From assembly GCA_910578115.1 (NCBI GenBank), contig CAJTPO010000034.1, forward strand, positions 1-47,529: a stretch of DNA of 47,529 bases, written 5' to 3'. Shown here piece after piece: positions 1 through 8,146 of this stretch (positions within the stretch are counted from its first letter, which is position 1; every line of letters begins with the position of its first letter). This DNA comes from an uncultured Lachnospiraceae bacterium. Lineage in GTDB: Bacteria > Bacillota > Clostridia > Lachnospirales > Lachnospiraceae. The notes beneath the pieces were generated by a model, which saw nothing but the letters and a program-made list of their open reading frames with translations, was not told the DNA's origin and ran no database searches. The position numbers and the translations under genes are program-made.

Positions 1-72
1 AAAGAGATGGGTAAAAAAGGTGTTGTGAAAATTGAAGGCAGACGAAAGGGTACTAAGTATGTGATAAAGTAA
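1..72 (+). CDS. C-terminal end of an unidentified protein (cut by window edge)
   Basis: Only the last 23 codons are present, ending at TAA 70-72. The tail is basic and Gly/Lys rich (VVKIEGRRKGTKYVIK), of the kind seen at the end of winged-helix domains in AlbA/RecG-like ATP-binding proteins, but this is too little to assign. The same frame stays open after the stop until TGA 229-231 and runs through the phosphatase-like repeat at 143-181, so this is probably part of the mobile-element wreckage that fills the first 2.4 kb. Confidence 0.4.
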   Translation, partial: KEMGKKGVVKIEGRRKGTKYVIK

Positions 73-142
73 TCAACCCATGTGGACTTTGATGACACGA
101 AAGCATTTGAGAAGAAATACAGAACATATAAGGAGTTATGGA

Positions 143-181
143 AAATAATAAAAATATTATTTGTCTGCCACAGCAGTATCT
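143..181 (+). repeat. Left copy of att-like direct repeat (degenerate start of a phosphatase gene)
   Basis: This stretch matches 2361-2399, the first codons of the tyrosine phosphatase gene, over about 38 bases with a few substitutions. The 17-base core ATAAAAATATTATTTGT is identical in both copies. Here the start codon is ATA instead of ATG, and the frame reads ILFVCHSSILKNPGK before stopping at 229, so the catalytic loop is not preserved. With an integrase remnant just inside the right copy, the best reading is a left attachment site of an integrated element. An old partial gene duplication is the alternative. Confidence 0.55.
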
Positions 182-314
182 TGAAGAATCCCGGAAAAGC
201 CCATAAAATCAATGATTGTACGGCTCAATGAGGTGCTTACTACACCACTGCTACACCATTTTTGAAAGAGCTTTGAGTTGACATGGGATACAGCAAAATG
301 AATTCGTTTGTAAG

Positions 315-348
315 ATGGCAGTTTTCTTTACGAAAGGAAAACTGCCAT
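315..348. repeat. Perfect 12-bp inverted repeat (hairpin)
   Basis: ATGGCAGTTTTC at 315-326 is exactly complementary to GAAAACTGCCAT at 337-348, with a 10-base loop. No clear U-run follows, so it is not a textbook terminator. It may be a recombination-associated palindrome of the integrated element or a transcription barrier ahead of the toxin-antitoxin pair. Confidence 0.55.
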
Positions 349-488
349 TTGCCAGGGAAAACATAATAAAATGTATTGTTAGGTTAAATAAAGAAAGATT
401 TTTACAAAGGTTGCTTCTTTGAGAATAGTAAAGTAGAATATAGATAACGATAAAATTAAGATAAAATATTGATAAGGAGAGATTGCTT

Positions 489-749
489 ATGTTACAGATT
501 AGACCTGTTTCAGATTTGAGAAATAAGTTTCCTGATATTGAGAAAATCGTAAATGCGGGTGAACCGGTATATTTAACAAAAAACGGATATGGAGCAATGG
601 TGGTGCTTAGTCTTGAAGAATATTCAAAGTTGACGGATGGTGTTGAAGCAGCATTAGATAAAGCAGATAGGTATGCAGTGGAAAACGATACAAGGATGAG
701 CCATGAGGAAGTTTTTGGAGGACTACGGAGGAAGATAAATGTTCAGTAA
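489..749 (+). CDS. Type II antitoxin, Phd/YefM family
   Basis: A protein of 86 residues beginning MLQIRPVSDLRNKFPDIEKIV, with the Phd/YefM N-terminal DNA-binding fold pattern (PVSDLRNKF, then YLTKNGYGAMVVLSLEEY). The C-terminal third is charged and would wrap the toxin. The ATG at 489 is chosen over the upstream TTG at 483 because it lies about 9 bases after AAGGAGA, while the TTG is only 3 bases away. The gene overlaps the toxin gene by 11 bases. In this family the antitoxin, alone or with its toxin, represses its own promoter. Family assignment is firm; the exact toxin partner class is less so. Confidence 0.85.
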   Translation: MLQIRPVSDLRNKFPDIEKIVNAGEPVYLTKNGYGAMVVLSLEEYSKLTDGVEAALDKADRYAVENDTRMSHEEVFGGLRRKINVQ

Positions 750-1068
750 AAAGTACAGATTGAACTATCTGCCACTTTTTTATGATGACCTTGATGAAAA
801 AGTTACCTATATTGCGGAGAAACTGAAGAATCCAAAAGCAGCAAATGACTTATTGGATAAGGTAGAGTCTGCTATTATGGAGCGGCTTCCAGTGGCGGAA
901 TCTTTTGAACCATATCATTCTGTCCGGGAGCGTAGATATTCTTATTATCGTATTTATGTGGATAATTATATTGTTTACTATGTAGTAATTGATGATGATC
1001 CACATGATTTGGTTATGGAGGTTAGAAGGTTCCTTTATAATGGACAGAATCGGGACAATATGGTGTAG
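739..1068 (+). CDS. RelE/ParE-family toxin
   Basis: A 109-residue basic protein overlapping the antitoxin gene by 11 bases, the usual arrangement of a type II toxin-antitoxin operon. It has the RelE/ParE layout: N-terminal helices (DDLDEKVTYIAEKL), an E-P-Y-H turn, and the strands SYYRIYVDNYIVYYVV followed by VRRFLYNGQNRDNMV near the C-terminus. Members act either as ribosome-dependent mRNA nucleases (RelE) or as gyrase inhibitors (ParE); which applies cannot be told from sequence. The frame is intact, so the pair may still be active inside an otherwise decayed element. Confidence 0.85.
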   Translation: MFSKKYRLNYLPLFYDDLDEKVTYIAEKLKNPKAANDLLDKVESAIMERLPVAESFEPYHSVRERRYSYYRIYVDNYIVYYVVIDDDPHDLVMEVRRFLYNGQNRDNMV

Positions 1069-1176
1069 TAATAATTGATGTAATGAAGGCTGATCGTTGG
1101 TTGCGACCTCAATATGATGCCTCAAAATGATAAAAAGAAAACATTATTTTGATAAGAACAAAGGCGGTAATCAACA

Positions 1177-1937
1177 ATGAATAAAGAGAGGGCTTTACAA
1201 GGGATCGAAGCTTTAATTCAAGACGGAAATAATGTATTGAAAACAATGCGAAATAGTGAGTTGGGCGGAACATATGTAGATAGTGCGATGTATAATAGTT
1301 GGCTGACGAAGGCAATAGCGTTTTTGAAACTGTTTTTGGAAGATGATAATGAGTTTGTAAAAGGATTGCAAAAATCTCATCGCAGTTATTATAATGAAGC
1401 GTCTACTTGTGTAAAAATCATAGAAAACGTAAAAGAATACATAAATAAAGATTTTATTGCATTTGAACAAAAGAATAAGGTTGATATAGATAGGCCTTAA
1501 ATATAATTTTCTCTCATTTTTATAAGATAGCAAGACAATTGCGGTGCAGATATGAAAATAGAGAAACCTTAAAAATTGAAGATGAATATGATGTTCAAGA
1601 CTTGCTCCATGCGTTATTACTGCTTTACTTTGATGATGTCAGAGCGGAAGAATGGACACCTTCTTATGCAGGAAAATCTGCAAGAATGGATTTTCTCCTG
1701 AAAAATGAAAGAGTGGTTATTGAAGTAAAGAAAACAAGATTAGGGTTGGCTGATAAGGAATTAGGAGATCAACTTATTATTGATGTGGATAGATATAAGG
1801 TACATCCAGACTGCAAAAGACTTATTTGCTTTGTTTATGATGTAGAGGGACGCATTGGCAATCCTATTGGTTTGATGGCAGATTTGAATAATCAGCATGA
1901 GGGATTTGCAACAGTAATTATTAAGCCTGATATGTAA
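1177..1937 (+). pseudogene. Frameshifted PD-(D/E)XK nuclease-like gene
   Basis: Two reading frames appear to be one gene. Codons from 1177 to the TAA at 1498-1500 give an N-terminal helical domain of 107 residues. The second frame is open after TAG 1491-1493 and reads FSHFYKIARQLRCRYENRETL into DEYDVQDLLHALLLLYFDDV, then RMDFLL and IEVKKTR, ending at 1937. The D(F)..(I)EVKK pattern is that of a PD-(D/E)XK nuclease fold, and the family carries the ARQLR linker directly upstream of this domain, so the linker lies outside the second frame's first usable start. A single-base change near 1490-1510 would join them. RBS-like AAGGCGG precedes 1177. It was probably a defence or DNA-processing nuclease of the element; a sequencing error is also possible. 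Confidence 0.65.
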
Positions 1938-1962
1938 AATCAGTAAGGAGACACTATGAAAA

Positions 1963-2106
1963 ATGAATAGGCACTTCAATTCCGATGTAGGTGTTACGCT
2001 GAATGTCTATACTCATGCCAGATATGACCGTGCGGCGGAACAGATGACGAAAATTTTGGACTTCAAAGAAGCGGATATGCATGGAAAACAGAGAAAATCA
2101 GGTTGA
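1963..2106 (+). pseudogene. C-terminal remnant of a tyrosine recombinase/integrase
   Basis: The frame beginning ATG 1963 and ending TGA 2104-2106 gives 47 residues containing DVGVTLNVYTHARYDRAAEQM. This matches the end of phage- or ICE-type tyrosine integrases, where the Tyr of the VYTHA motif is the DNA-cleaving residue. The rest of the integrase, including the Arg and His boxes, is absent upstream, where the nuclease-like gene ends at 1937. It lies about 260 bases from the right att-like repeat, as expected for an integrase gene at an element end. The protein cannot be functional. Confidence 0.75.
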
Positions 2107-2360
2107 TTTTACACACCTATGATGCTACGGATTGCTTTGCACGTTGTGCTTCTGCAATCCTAAAGTTATGCTTTTTCATGCAGGCATGAAACGCATAACC
2201 TTTTGCCTTTTGCATCATAGCAATCTACTACACCATTTGCCCATAAATTTGCGTAGATTTATAACGAATTACACAGATTAAGGGTAAAAAACCAAAAATA
2301 AGAAAGGCGCCAGAAAGCTTGAAATATCAAGGTTTAAAGGCTTATGAAAGGATAAATTCA

Positions 2361-2399
2361 AGATGATAAAAATATTATTTGTTTGCCACGGCAACATCT
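2361..2399 (+). repeat. Right copy of att-like direct repeat
   Basis: This copy covers the start codon and first codons of the phosphatase gene, including the coding sequence for the Cys of the catalytic loop. It pairs with 143-181 at an offset of 2,218 bases. An element entering here would leave the gene intact on the right side and replace its upstream leader. The nearest SD-like sequence (AAAGG near 2347) belongs to the element side. Confidence 0.55.
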
Positions 2400-2818
2400 G
2401 CCGAAGCACAATGGCCGAGAGCGTCATGACCCATCTCGTGCGTCAACGCCACTTAGAACATCAATTCCAGATCGCTTCCGCAGCCACCAGCCGTGAAGAA
2501 ATCGGCAACGGCCCTCATTACGGCACAGTAGACAAGCTGCGTGCCGTAGGAATACCTGTTATTCCGCATCGTGCCATACAGATGACCAGACAGGATTACG
2601 ACAGGTATGATTATCTGATCGGCATGGATGACGCCAATATCCGCAATATGACCCGCATCGCAGGCGGTGACTCGGAACATAAGATCTATAAATTATTAGA
2701 ATTTGCCGGCAGCAACAGGGCCATTGCCGATCCGTGGTATACCGGGAATTTTGACATAACTTACGAGGACATCATGGAAGGATGCGGGGCGCTTTTAGAT
2801 TCTCTTTTTCGCCATTAA
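2363..2818 (+). CDS. Low-molecular-weight protein-tyrosine phosphatase
   Basis: A 151-residue protein of full family length. The catalytic P-loop is VCHGNICRS, with nucleophile Cys8 and phosphate-binding Arg14. The general acid Asp123 lies in the DPWY motif. These enzymes remove phosphate from protein tyrosines in the cytoplasm and often work with BY-kinases that control capsule export, although no kinase gene lies in this window. The C13 position, a second Cys in the loop, is typical of redox-regulated members. The gene appears intact although an element is inserted at its 5' end. Confidence 0.93.
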   Translation: MIKILFVCHGNICRSTMAESVMTHLVRQRHLEHQFQIASAATSREEIGNGPHYGTVDKLRAVGIPVIPHRAIQMTRQDYDRYDYLIGMDDANIRNMTRIAGGDSEHKIYKLLEFAGSNRAIADPWYTGNFDITYEDIMEGCGALLDSLFRH

Positions 2819-2883
2819 ATGAATTAATCTACCTGAATGCAATATGAAGCCATACAAACAAACTGGGGAAATGATACCCTGAC

Positions 2884-2904
2884 AGGGGACTACTTTTGTC
2901 CCCT
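2884..2904. terminator. Hairpin downstream of the phosphatase gene
   Basis: AGGGGAC (2884-2890) pairs with GTCCCCT (2898-2904) around a TACTTTT loop. It is followed by a C-rich run rather than T residues, so it could be a weak terminator or a barrier between the phosphatase gene and the converging transposase remnant. Confidence 0.35.
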
Positions 2905-2979
2905 CCCCCACACGGTTACGTCCAATGTCTGACTATTATCACAGGACACTCTTTGCCATGGAACAAAGCGCAGGCACAC

Positions 2980-3599
2980 TCAACCTGCCGGCTGCTTCCC
3001 GAATCTCCCCAGATATTCCCTGGCCGTCTGCAGAGACACATCCAGCTTTTTCTGCAGTCTTTCCAGAATATTGTCTTCTGACAGTCCAAATTCATACCCT
3101 GCCTCAATGATCTCGGCGGCTCTGCCTTCCTCTCTGCCTTTCTCCCTGAACTTTATCTCATTTTCCCTTGCAATTTCTTCAAATAAAGTACACATAGAAC
3201 CATCTTCTTTTTCAAACGCATCATAATCGAGCCTGCTGTTCGTCGCACCCGCCACAGTCATGATCACTGCCCTGCCGGTTCTGTGCTCTTCGCTGTATTG
3301 TATGGCCTTTTTCTTCGCCTCGTGCCCCGGCAGACTCCGGTCCAGTATGATCTTCAGCAGGTTAAAAAGATCCACATTATCAGTATGGTGCAGAACCAGA
3401 TCGTTTCTTCCCGCCTCCACCAGCAGCATCTTATAATCATTTACATATTTTTTCATTTCTTCCGGAATATCCAGCATCTCATGAAGGGAAGCCGCCCCGT
3501 CCCAGCGATTTTCTCCATAAAATCCGCAAACCGTTCGTTACTTCTCCAGTAATTCTTCAACACCGTATCGGGCTTCAACTTCTGTATTTTCTTCGCCAT
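2980..3599 (-). pseudogene. Rpn/YhgA-type putative transposase, internally deleted
   Basis: The N-terminus MAKKIQKLKPDTVLKNYW starts at 3599 and reads to about 3480. The C-terminal part continues in another frame from KKYVNDYKMLLVEAGRNDLVLH through EDGSMCTLFEEIARENE to a stop at 2980. Intact members of this family in Lachnospiraceae are near 300 residues; here the middle segment with the nuclease core is missing and the frame changes at the junction. The C-terminal helices with repeated E-G-R and EFGLSEDNILERL are characteristic. The gene is broken and unlikely to be functional. Confidence 0.65.
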
Positions 3600-3715
3600 T
3601 CTTAATCCTTTCCGGTAATCATAATGCTCCGGTTTCCCTTTCAGTATACTATCAAAACCGACGGACCGCAAGGAAATGCATACCACTTTCTTTCCACATA
3701 CAAATTCATAGATAA

Positions 3716-3763
3716 ATAGAAAGCGTCCATTCCTTTATATCTTCCTAAAGAAATGAACGCTCT
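3716..3763 (-). terminator. Terminator of the sugar ABC transporter operon
   Basis: On the minus strand AGCGTTCATT pairs with AATGGACGCT (one G-T wobble; plus coordinates 3752-3761 and 3722-3731). An inner CTTTA/TAAAG stem extends it, and a T-rich run (TTTCTATTT) follows. It sits about 50 bases after the stop codon of the second permease gene, where a rho-independent terminator is expected. Confidence 0.7.
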
Positions 3764-3813
3764 GATTCACAAAAATAACACTCTCTTCTTCCATACATTC
3801 CCAACAGGCACAC

Positions 3814-4749
3814 TCAGCCCTTAACGGCACCCATTGCAATACCCTGCGTAAAGTATTTCTGGAAGATAATAAACACGGTGATGATCGGTATTGCCGCCAG
3901 CGAAGCGCCCGCCATGATCAGACCGAAATCCGTAGAGTTTTCTGCCTGCAGCTTGGCGATACCAAGTGAAATGGTCAGTTTGCTCGTACTGTTCAACATG
4001 ATCAACTGCATGAAATAATCATTCCAGCTTGTGATAAAGGTGAAAATCGCCAGCGCACCGACACCCGGCTTGATCATCGGCACTACGATCTCGATGAATG
4101 TCTTCGCTTCTCCTGCACCGTCGATCCTGGCTGCCTCCAACATTTCACCCGGAACCCCTTCTGAGAACTGCTTCATCAGGAATACACCGAAAGGCCATCC
4201 GACTGTCGGGAAGATCACTGCCCATATCGTATTATACAAGGATAAGGACGACATTTCCCGCAGTAACGGAATCAGAATTACCTGCTTGGGCAGCGCCATC
4301 GCACAAACGATCAGGGTAAAAAGCATTGCCCGGCCCCGGAAACGTTTCTTGGCAAGCGCATATCCGGCCATGGCCGATGTGATACAGGTAAGGATCATTG
4401 CCATCACAGCCATAAATACGGTATTGACCAGCCAGCGGATCGCTGCCGGCACTACAGGGCCAGCCGTAAAGATCAACGGATTGCCGTCAGCGGTGAATTT
4501 ACTGCTGAAAGGAACTGCCAGTTCCCATAACGGCGCTGACTGTTTACTGAAAAGTTTCCTGAAATTATCCAGCACCCATTCCTTTGGGAACCAGTCCGGA
4601 GTCGTCGCATTGATAGAGGCATTCGTCTTAAATGCGCCTGTAATGATCCAATACAGAGGGAAAGCAAACAGAATCGCCAGAATCACTAAAACGATGATCG
4701 ATACGACCGTATATAAACTTCTATGTTTTAAACCTGAATCTGAATTCAT
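3814..4749 (-). CDS. Sugar ABC transporter permease, MalG/CUT1 type
   Basis: A 311-residue inner-membrane protein with about six hydrophobic segments, the first at residues 14-36. The EAA loop that contacts the ATPase is visible as EAARIDGAGEAKTFIEIVVP. It is the second of two permeases and starts 11 bases after the first, so translation is probably coupled. No ATP-binding gene is in the operon; CUT1 systems of Firmicutes often share one MsmK-like ATPase encoded elsewhere. Its place next to nan genes suggests N-acetylneuraminate or a sialic-acid derivative as substrate, which is an inference from context. Confidence 0.88.
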   Translation of the reverse strand: MNSDSGLKHRSLYTVVSIIVLVILAILFAFPLYWIITGAFKTNASINATTPDWFPKEWVLDNFRKLFSKQSAPLWELAVPFSSKFTADGNPLIFTAGPVVPAAIRWLVNTVFMAVMAMILTCITSAMAGYALAKKRFRGRAMLFTLIVCAMALPKQVILIPLLREMSSLSLYNTIWAVIFPTVGWPFGVFLMKQFSEGVPGEMLEAARIDGAGEAKTFIEIVVPMIKPGVGALAIFTFITSWNDYFMQLIMLNSTSKLTISLGIAKLQAENSTDFGLIMAGASLAAIPIITVFIIFQKYFTQGIAMGAVKG

Positions 4750-4760
4750 ACTTTCACCTC

Positions 4761-5672
4761 CTACTTTTCTTTGGCCAGCTTAAACTGTACGGCAGACAGG
4801 AGTGCAATAAAGATCGCAAGCACTACGCCCATCGCATTTCCGTAACCATAGCGATACAGTTTAAATGCCGAATAATAGATATAGTACATAACAGTATCTG
4901 TGCTGTGGTTCGGTCCGCCTGACGTTAAGAGCTGGATCAGGGCAAAGCACTGGAAACTGTTGATCGTGGTGATGACCAGAATATAAAGCGTTGTCGGCAT
5001 GATCAGCGGCCACTTGATCTTCCAGAATTTCTGGATATTATTCGCTCCGTCTACCTCGGAAGCCTCTACCAGCGAAGTATCCACATTCCCAAGCGCTGAC
5101 ACATACAATACGATCGGCTGTCCTACGGAAGTGGTGAACAGGATCAATATGATACACCACAACGCAAATCTTTCGTCTCCCAGCCAGTTGATATTGTTCT
5201 CGACAACTCCCAGACCTTTTCCAACATAATTGAAGATACCATAATAGTTATTGAACATCCATTTCCATACTACGGTAACCGCCACCGAACCGGTAACGAC
5301 CGGCAGATAGAAAACACAGCGGAAGGTAGAAAGAACTACGCCTTTCATCCTGTAGATCAATGCCGACACCCACAAAGAAAAGATACAGACCGCAGGCACC
5401 GAAACAAGTACGATCACGAAAGTATTTTTCAAGGCCCGAAGAAAGATCGGATCCTGCCAAAGTTCCGTGTAGTTTTTCAGTCCGATGAAAACATCCTCCA
5501 CATCTTTACCCATTGTGGAATCAAAAAAACTCGTATAGACACACAGGATCATCGGGATAACGACAAATCCTACAAAAAAGATTAAATTAGGCAGAAGAAA
5601 AAGATACGCCGAACGTGTTTCTCTTCTCACCAGCGCCTTGCTTCTGCCTGTTGCAACGGATGATTTAGCCAT
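4761..5672 (-). CDS. Sugar ABC transporter permease, MalF/CUT1 type
   Basis: A 303-residue membrane protein with six predicted hydrophobic segments and the EAA loop EASEVDGANNIQKFWKIKWP. The ATG at 5672 is preferred over the GTG at 5678 because it lies about 7 bases after GAGGGGG. It would pair with the MalG-type permease to form the membrane channel for the substrate brought by the lipoprotein. A 78-bp repeat unit and a stem-loop separate it from the binding-protein gene, which may lower permease expression relative to the binding protein. Confidence 0.88.
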   Translation of the reverse strand: MAKSSVATGRSKALVRRETRSAYLFLLPNLIFFVGFVVIPMILCVYTSFFDSTMGKDVEDVFIGLKNYTELWQDPIFLRALKNTFVIVLVSVPAVCIFSLWVSALIYRMKGVVLSTFRCVFYLPVVTGSVAVTVVWKWMFNNYYGIFNYVGKGLGVVENNINWLGDERFALWCIILILFTTSVGQPIVLYVSALGNVDTSLVEASEVDGANNIQKFWKIKWPLIMPTTLYILVITTINSFQCFALIQLLTSGGPNHSTDTVMYYIYYSAFKLYRYGYGNAMGVVLAIFIALLSAVQFKLAKEK

Positions 5673-5696
5673 GAACACACCCCCTCATTTACTTAT

Positions 5697-5776
5697 TGTG
5701 AAAGTCTTCGACCTTCACAGCATGGATGGCCATGCGGCCCACCAAGAGGCAGGCTGAGCATGATATATAAGTTTAC
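5697..5776 (+). repeat. 78-bp three-hairpin repeat, unit 1 (diverged)
   Basis: This unit has the order of the family: GAAAGTC-TTC-GACCTTC hairpin, GCATGG/CCATGC hairpin, a GGC-rich part, then GCATGAT...AAGTTTAC. It is the most diverged full-length copy; the third stem is disrupted. It lies between the binding-protein and permease genes of one operon. Confidence 0.85.
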
Positions 5777-5868
5777 TGTACAGGATAAGGAACATGCCTC
5801 CTCATCCATCCCCTGTCCGGCCCTCTATAAGCTGCCGGAACTGTCAAGCTGTCAGGACAGCCGCCGAA

Positions 5869-5883
5869 ACCGGAGATTCCGGT
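5869..5883 (-). promoter_or_regulatory. Intercistronic stem-loop after the binding-protein gene
   Basis: ACCGGA and TCCGGT pair around GAT, 61 to 75 bases after the stop codon of the binding-protein gene. Such stem-loops often protect the upstream mRNA part or cause partial termination, giving more binding protein than permease. No T-run is visible. Confidence 0.4.
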
Positions 5884-5943
5884 CTCAGCCTGCTGTCCGT
5901 GACATTCAGGATTTCCTGCCTTTTCGCAACTGCCTGTTATAGA

Positions 5944-7377
5944 TTATTTTGCAGCAGCCGCATTAGCATTGGTTACAAAGGTTTCTACTTCTGTCGCAAC
6001 ATCTCCGCCTGTACCGATACGCTGCAGCATGTTCCACCACTCTGTACGTGCTTCTGCCCAGCCCGGAACTACCTGATAGTAGTCACCCATAGAAGGCATA
6101 AAGTGTGTAGAGAATGTATTCATAACATCTGCTGTATCTGTTCCGTCATAAATGCCTGTCAGAGTCGGACGTACCGGGAAGTATGTAGAAGCCTTAACGC
6201 TCTCATTTACCTGATCAGCATCGTTACAGATAAAGTCGATAAAGGTCTTTGCCGCATCAATCTTAGCCTGATCGCCGTTATCGAAGATACCAAAGCCCCA
6301 GATACCGCCGCAAAGCTCTGTCTTGCCGTCATCGGAAGGGAACAGCATCGGGATGATCGTATCGCCGTTGTTTGTCTTGCCTGCTTCGCCGTTGTCGGTA
6401 TTGGTCTGCTGTGCAGCATTCCAGCACAGGGACATTGCCAATGTGCCGTTACGGAATAATGTGATCTCCTCACCGCCATTGATGGAAGCGTCAAAGTTGA
6501 TACCTGCCTGCGCATATAATTCTTCCAGCGCCTTGATATTTTCCGGTGTGTTGGCTGTGTACTCCGTGTGCTCAGCATTCGTGAATGTGCTGCTGTACAG
6601 GTTGTTGATCAGCGCTCTTGTTCCCTGGTCGCCGCCCTGTCCTGAACAGTAGATCGCTGCTACGTTCTGCTGTCCGGAATCATAAACTGCCTGCACTGCC
6701 TTCATGAAGTTCTCCGTCGTCCAGGTATGTGTCTCAAGATCCAGATACTGCATAGCGTCAGCCGCCTCAAACATGGTCTGGTTGATCGCCATACAATGTG
6801 CTACCATACAGAGCGGATACTCATAGTAAGCGCCGTCTGCTGCCTTACAAGCCGACTCTACGGAATCGTAGATCTCGCCGCCTGCCTCTGTTGCGAACAG
6901 ATCTGCCAAGTCTACCATCAGGCCGCGTGCACCCCAGTTAGCTACCAGACGTTCCGGTCCTTCCATTACGATGTCAGGAGCCTGGCCGCCTTCGATCGCG
7001 GTATTAACCTGATCGTCACCGTTGGTGTAATCAAGATACTCCACTGTCACGGTAACGCCGGGATATTTCGCATTAAAACTTGCAATCAGGCTGTCAACCG
7101 TTGCAGAATCACCCCAGTTACCAATCGGATATGTCCACAGGGTGATAGATGCATTCAGATCTGCACCTGCGCCGTCCTCAGCGGGCGCTTCTGCCTCTGC
7201 ACTGTCTGTTTCCTCCTCAGCAGGTGTCTCCGCCGGTGTTTCTTCCGCTGCCGGCGTCTCTTCCGCCTCCGGCTCTGCTGCCGGCTGCTCGGATGCGCTG
7301 TTACCGCATGCTGCCAATGACATCATCATGGTCAGGGAAAGACCAAGCGCTGCTAACTTTTTCATCGTCTTTTTCAT
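5944..7377 (-). CDS. Extracellular sugar-binding lipoprotein of the ABC transporter
   Basis: A 477-residue family-1 solute-binding protein. The ATG at 7377 is chosen because AAGGAG lies 9 bases ahead and it starts directly on a lipoprotein signal peptide; a longer frame upstream has no signal. The lipobox is SLAAC with Cys24, followed by a Glu/Pro/Ala-rich linker to about residue 75 that would hold the domain off the membrane. The body shows LWTYPIGNWGD and APDIVMEGPERL, typical for this fold. It would capture the substrate and hand it to the two permeases downstream. Sialic acid is suggested by the neighbouring nan genes only. Confidence 0.88.
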   Translation of the reverse strand: MKKTMKKLAALGLSLTMMMSLAACGNSASEQPAAEPEAEETPAAEETPAETPAEEETDSAEAEAPAEDGAGADLNASITLWTYPIGNWGDSATVDSLIASFNAKYPGVTVTVEYLDYTNGDDQVNTAIEGGQAPDIVMEGPERLVANWGARGLMVDLADLFATEAGGEIYDSVESACKAADGAYYEYPLCMVAHCMAINQTMFEAADAMQYLDLETHTWTTENFMKAVQAVYDSGQQNVAAIYCSGQGGDQGTRALINNLYSSTFTNAEHTEYTANTPENIKALEELYAQAGINFDASINGGEEITLFRNGTLAMSLCWNAAQQTNTDNGEAGKTNNGDTIIPMLFPSDDGKTELCGGIWGFGIFDNGDQAKIDAAKTFIDFICNDADQVNESVKASTYFPVRPTLTGIYDGTDTADVMNTFSTHFMPSMGDYYQVVPGWAEARTEWWNMLQRIGTGGDVATEVETFVTNANAAAAK

Positions 7378-7462
7378 ACCTTTTTTCTCCTTTTCTTCTC
7401 CCTTAATATTTATTTTTCCAGACAGCAGGGAAGATACCCTGTCATCTGTCAAAACCTGAATT

Positions 7463-8113
7463 TTATTCCGGATTCTCAATCCGGTCCTCCAGCACTGCCC
7501 TCTCTTCCTGATCCAGATATCTGGAAAAGATACGTTCCAGGAACAGGGACAACAGGAGCATGGCCGTCACCGGCACGAACAGAACCGGCCACCACCACTC
7601 GATCGTAAAGATCGTCATTTCCACCAACAGCATCACCATCACGACAGTGGACGGAAGATGCTTAAATGTCAGGATGAAGGCTGTTCTGATCAGTTCCTTC
7701 ACCTGAAATGTAAATCTGCCCATCAGCGGAAACAGATAACACATAATTCCCGCCGGAACCAGGAGCAGTACGTAATAGGTCATATACATGACCGCACCGA
7801 CGTTACTGGCCGTATTGCCGGCCATCACATGGTACCCCCAGGCCAAAAATACGACTGCCGGTATGCAGATACAGGTGACCGGTATCCCGACTCTCAGATT
7901 ATCCCGAAAGGCCCGGACATACATGCCGAAAGCACCGTCCCTTCTGTTCCGAAAAGTCTTCACCACAGTATAATACAATGCCGCGGTTGCCGGTCCGGCC
8001 GTGACAAGCGGCATACAAAGCAGCAGCCACAGAAGCGACAGACCTACCAGATCCACACCCTTTGCGATCATCCGGAAAAAGAGATTCTCCGGATCAAAAA
8101 TATCCTGCCCCAT
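7463..8113 (-). CDS. DUF624 (YesL-type) membrane protein
   Basis: A 216-residue protein with about five hydrophobic segments, matching the DUF624/YesL family (FDPENLFFRMIAKGVDLVGL, then a C-terminal VTAMLLLSLFLERIFSRYL). Three ATGs lie close together; the one at 8113 has AAAGGA at the best distance. YesL-type genes commonly accompany CUT1 sugar transporters in Firmicutes, with no established biochemical role. It sits between the regulator and the binding-protein gene and is probably cotranscribed with both. Confidence 0.82.
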   Translation of the reverse strand: MGQDIFDPENLFFRMIAKGVDLVGLSLLWLLLCMPLVTAGPATAALYYTVVKTFRNRRDGAFGMYVRAFRDNLRVGIPVTCICIPAVVFLAWGYHVMAGNTASNVGAVMYMTYYVLLLVPAGIMCYLFPLMGRFTFQVKELIRTAFILTFKHLPSTVVMVMLLVEMTIFTIEWWWPVLFVPVTAMLLLSLFLERIFSRYLDQEERAVLEDRIENPE

Positions 8114-8146
8114 CGGCATCATTCCTTTCCGTTCCCGGATCCAGAC

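Larger units (their letters stand above)
73..488. other. Gene-free left part of the decayed element
   Basis: No intact gene is visible here. The stretch holds the left phosphatase-like direct repeat (143-181), two short repeats of the type TACTACACCA / GCTACACCA near 239-257, a 12-bp perfect hairpin (315-348) and the promoter region of the toxin-antitoxin pair. A weak sigma-A-like promoter can be read as TTGAGA 419-424 and TAGATA 441-446 with a 16-bp spacer. Confidence 0.4.

Noticed and set aside
4031..4783. A 250-residue plus-strand frame.
   Set aside because: It is the antisense of the MalG-type permease, which has the EAA loop and membrane segments.
5944..7479. The longer 511-residue version of the sugar-binding protein.
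   Set aside because: The added 34 residues are charged and precede the lipoprotein signal; the ribosome site matches ATG 7377.
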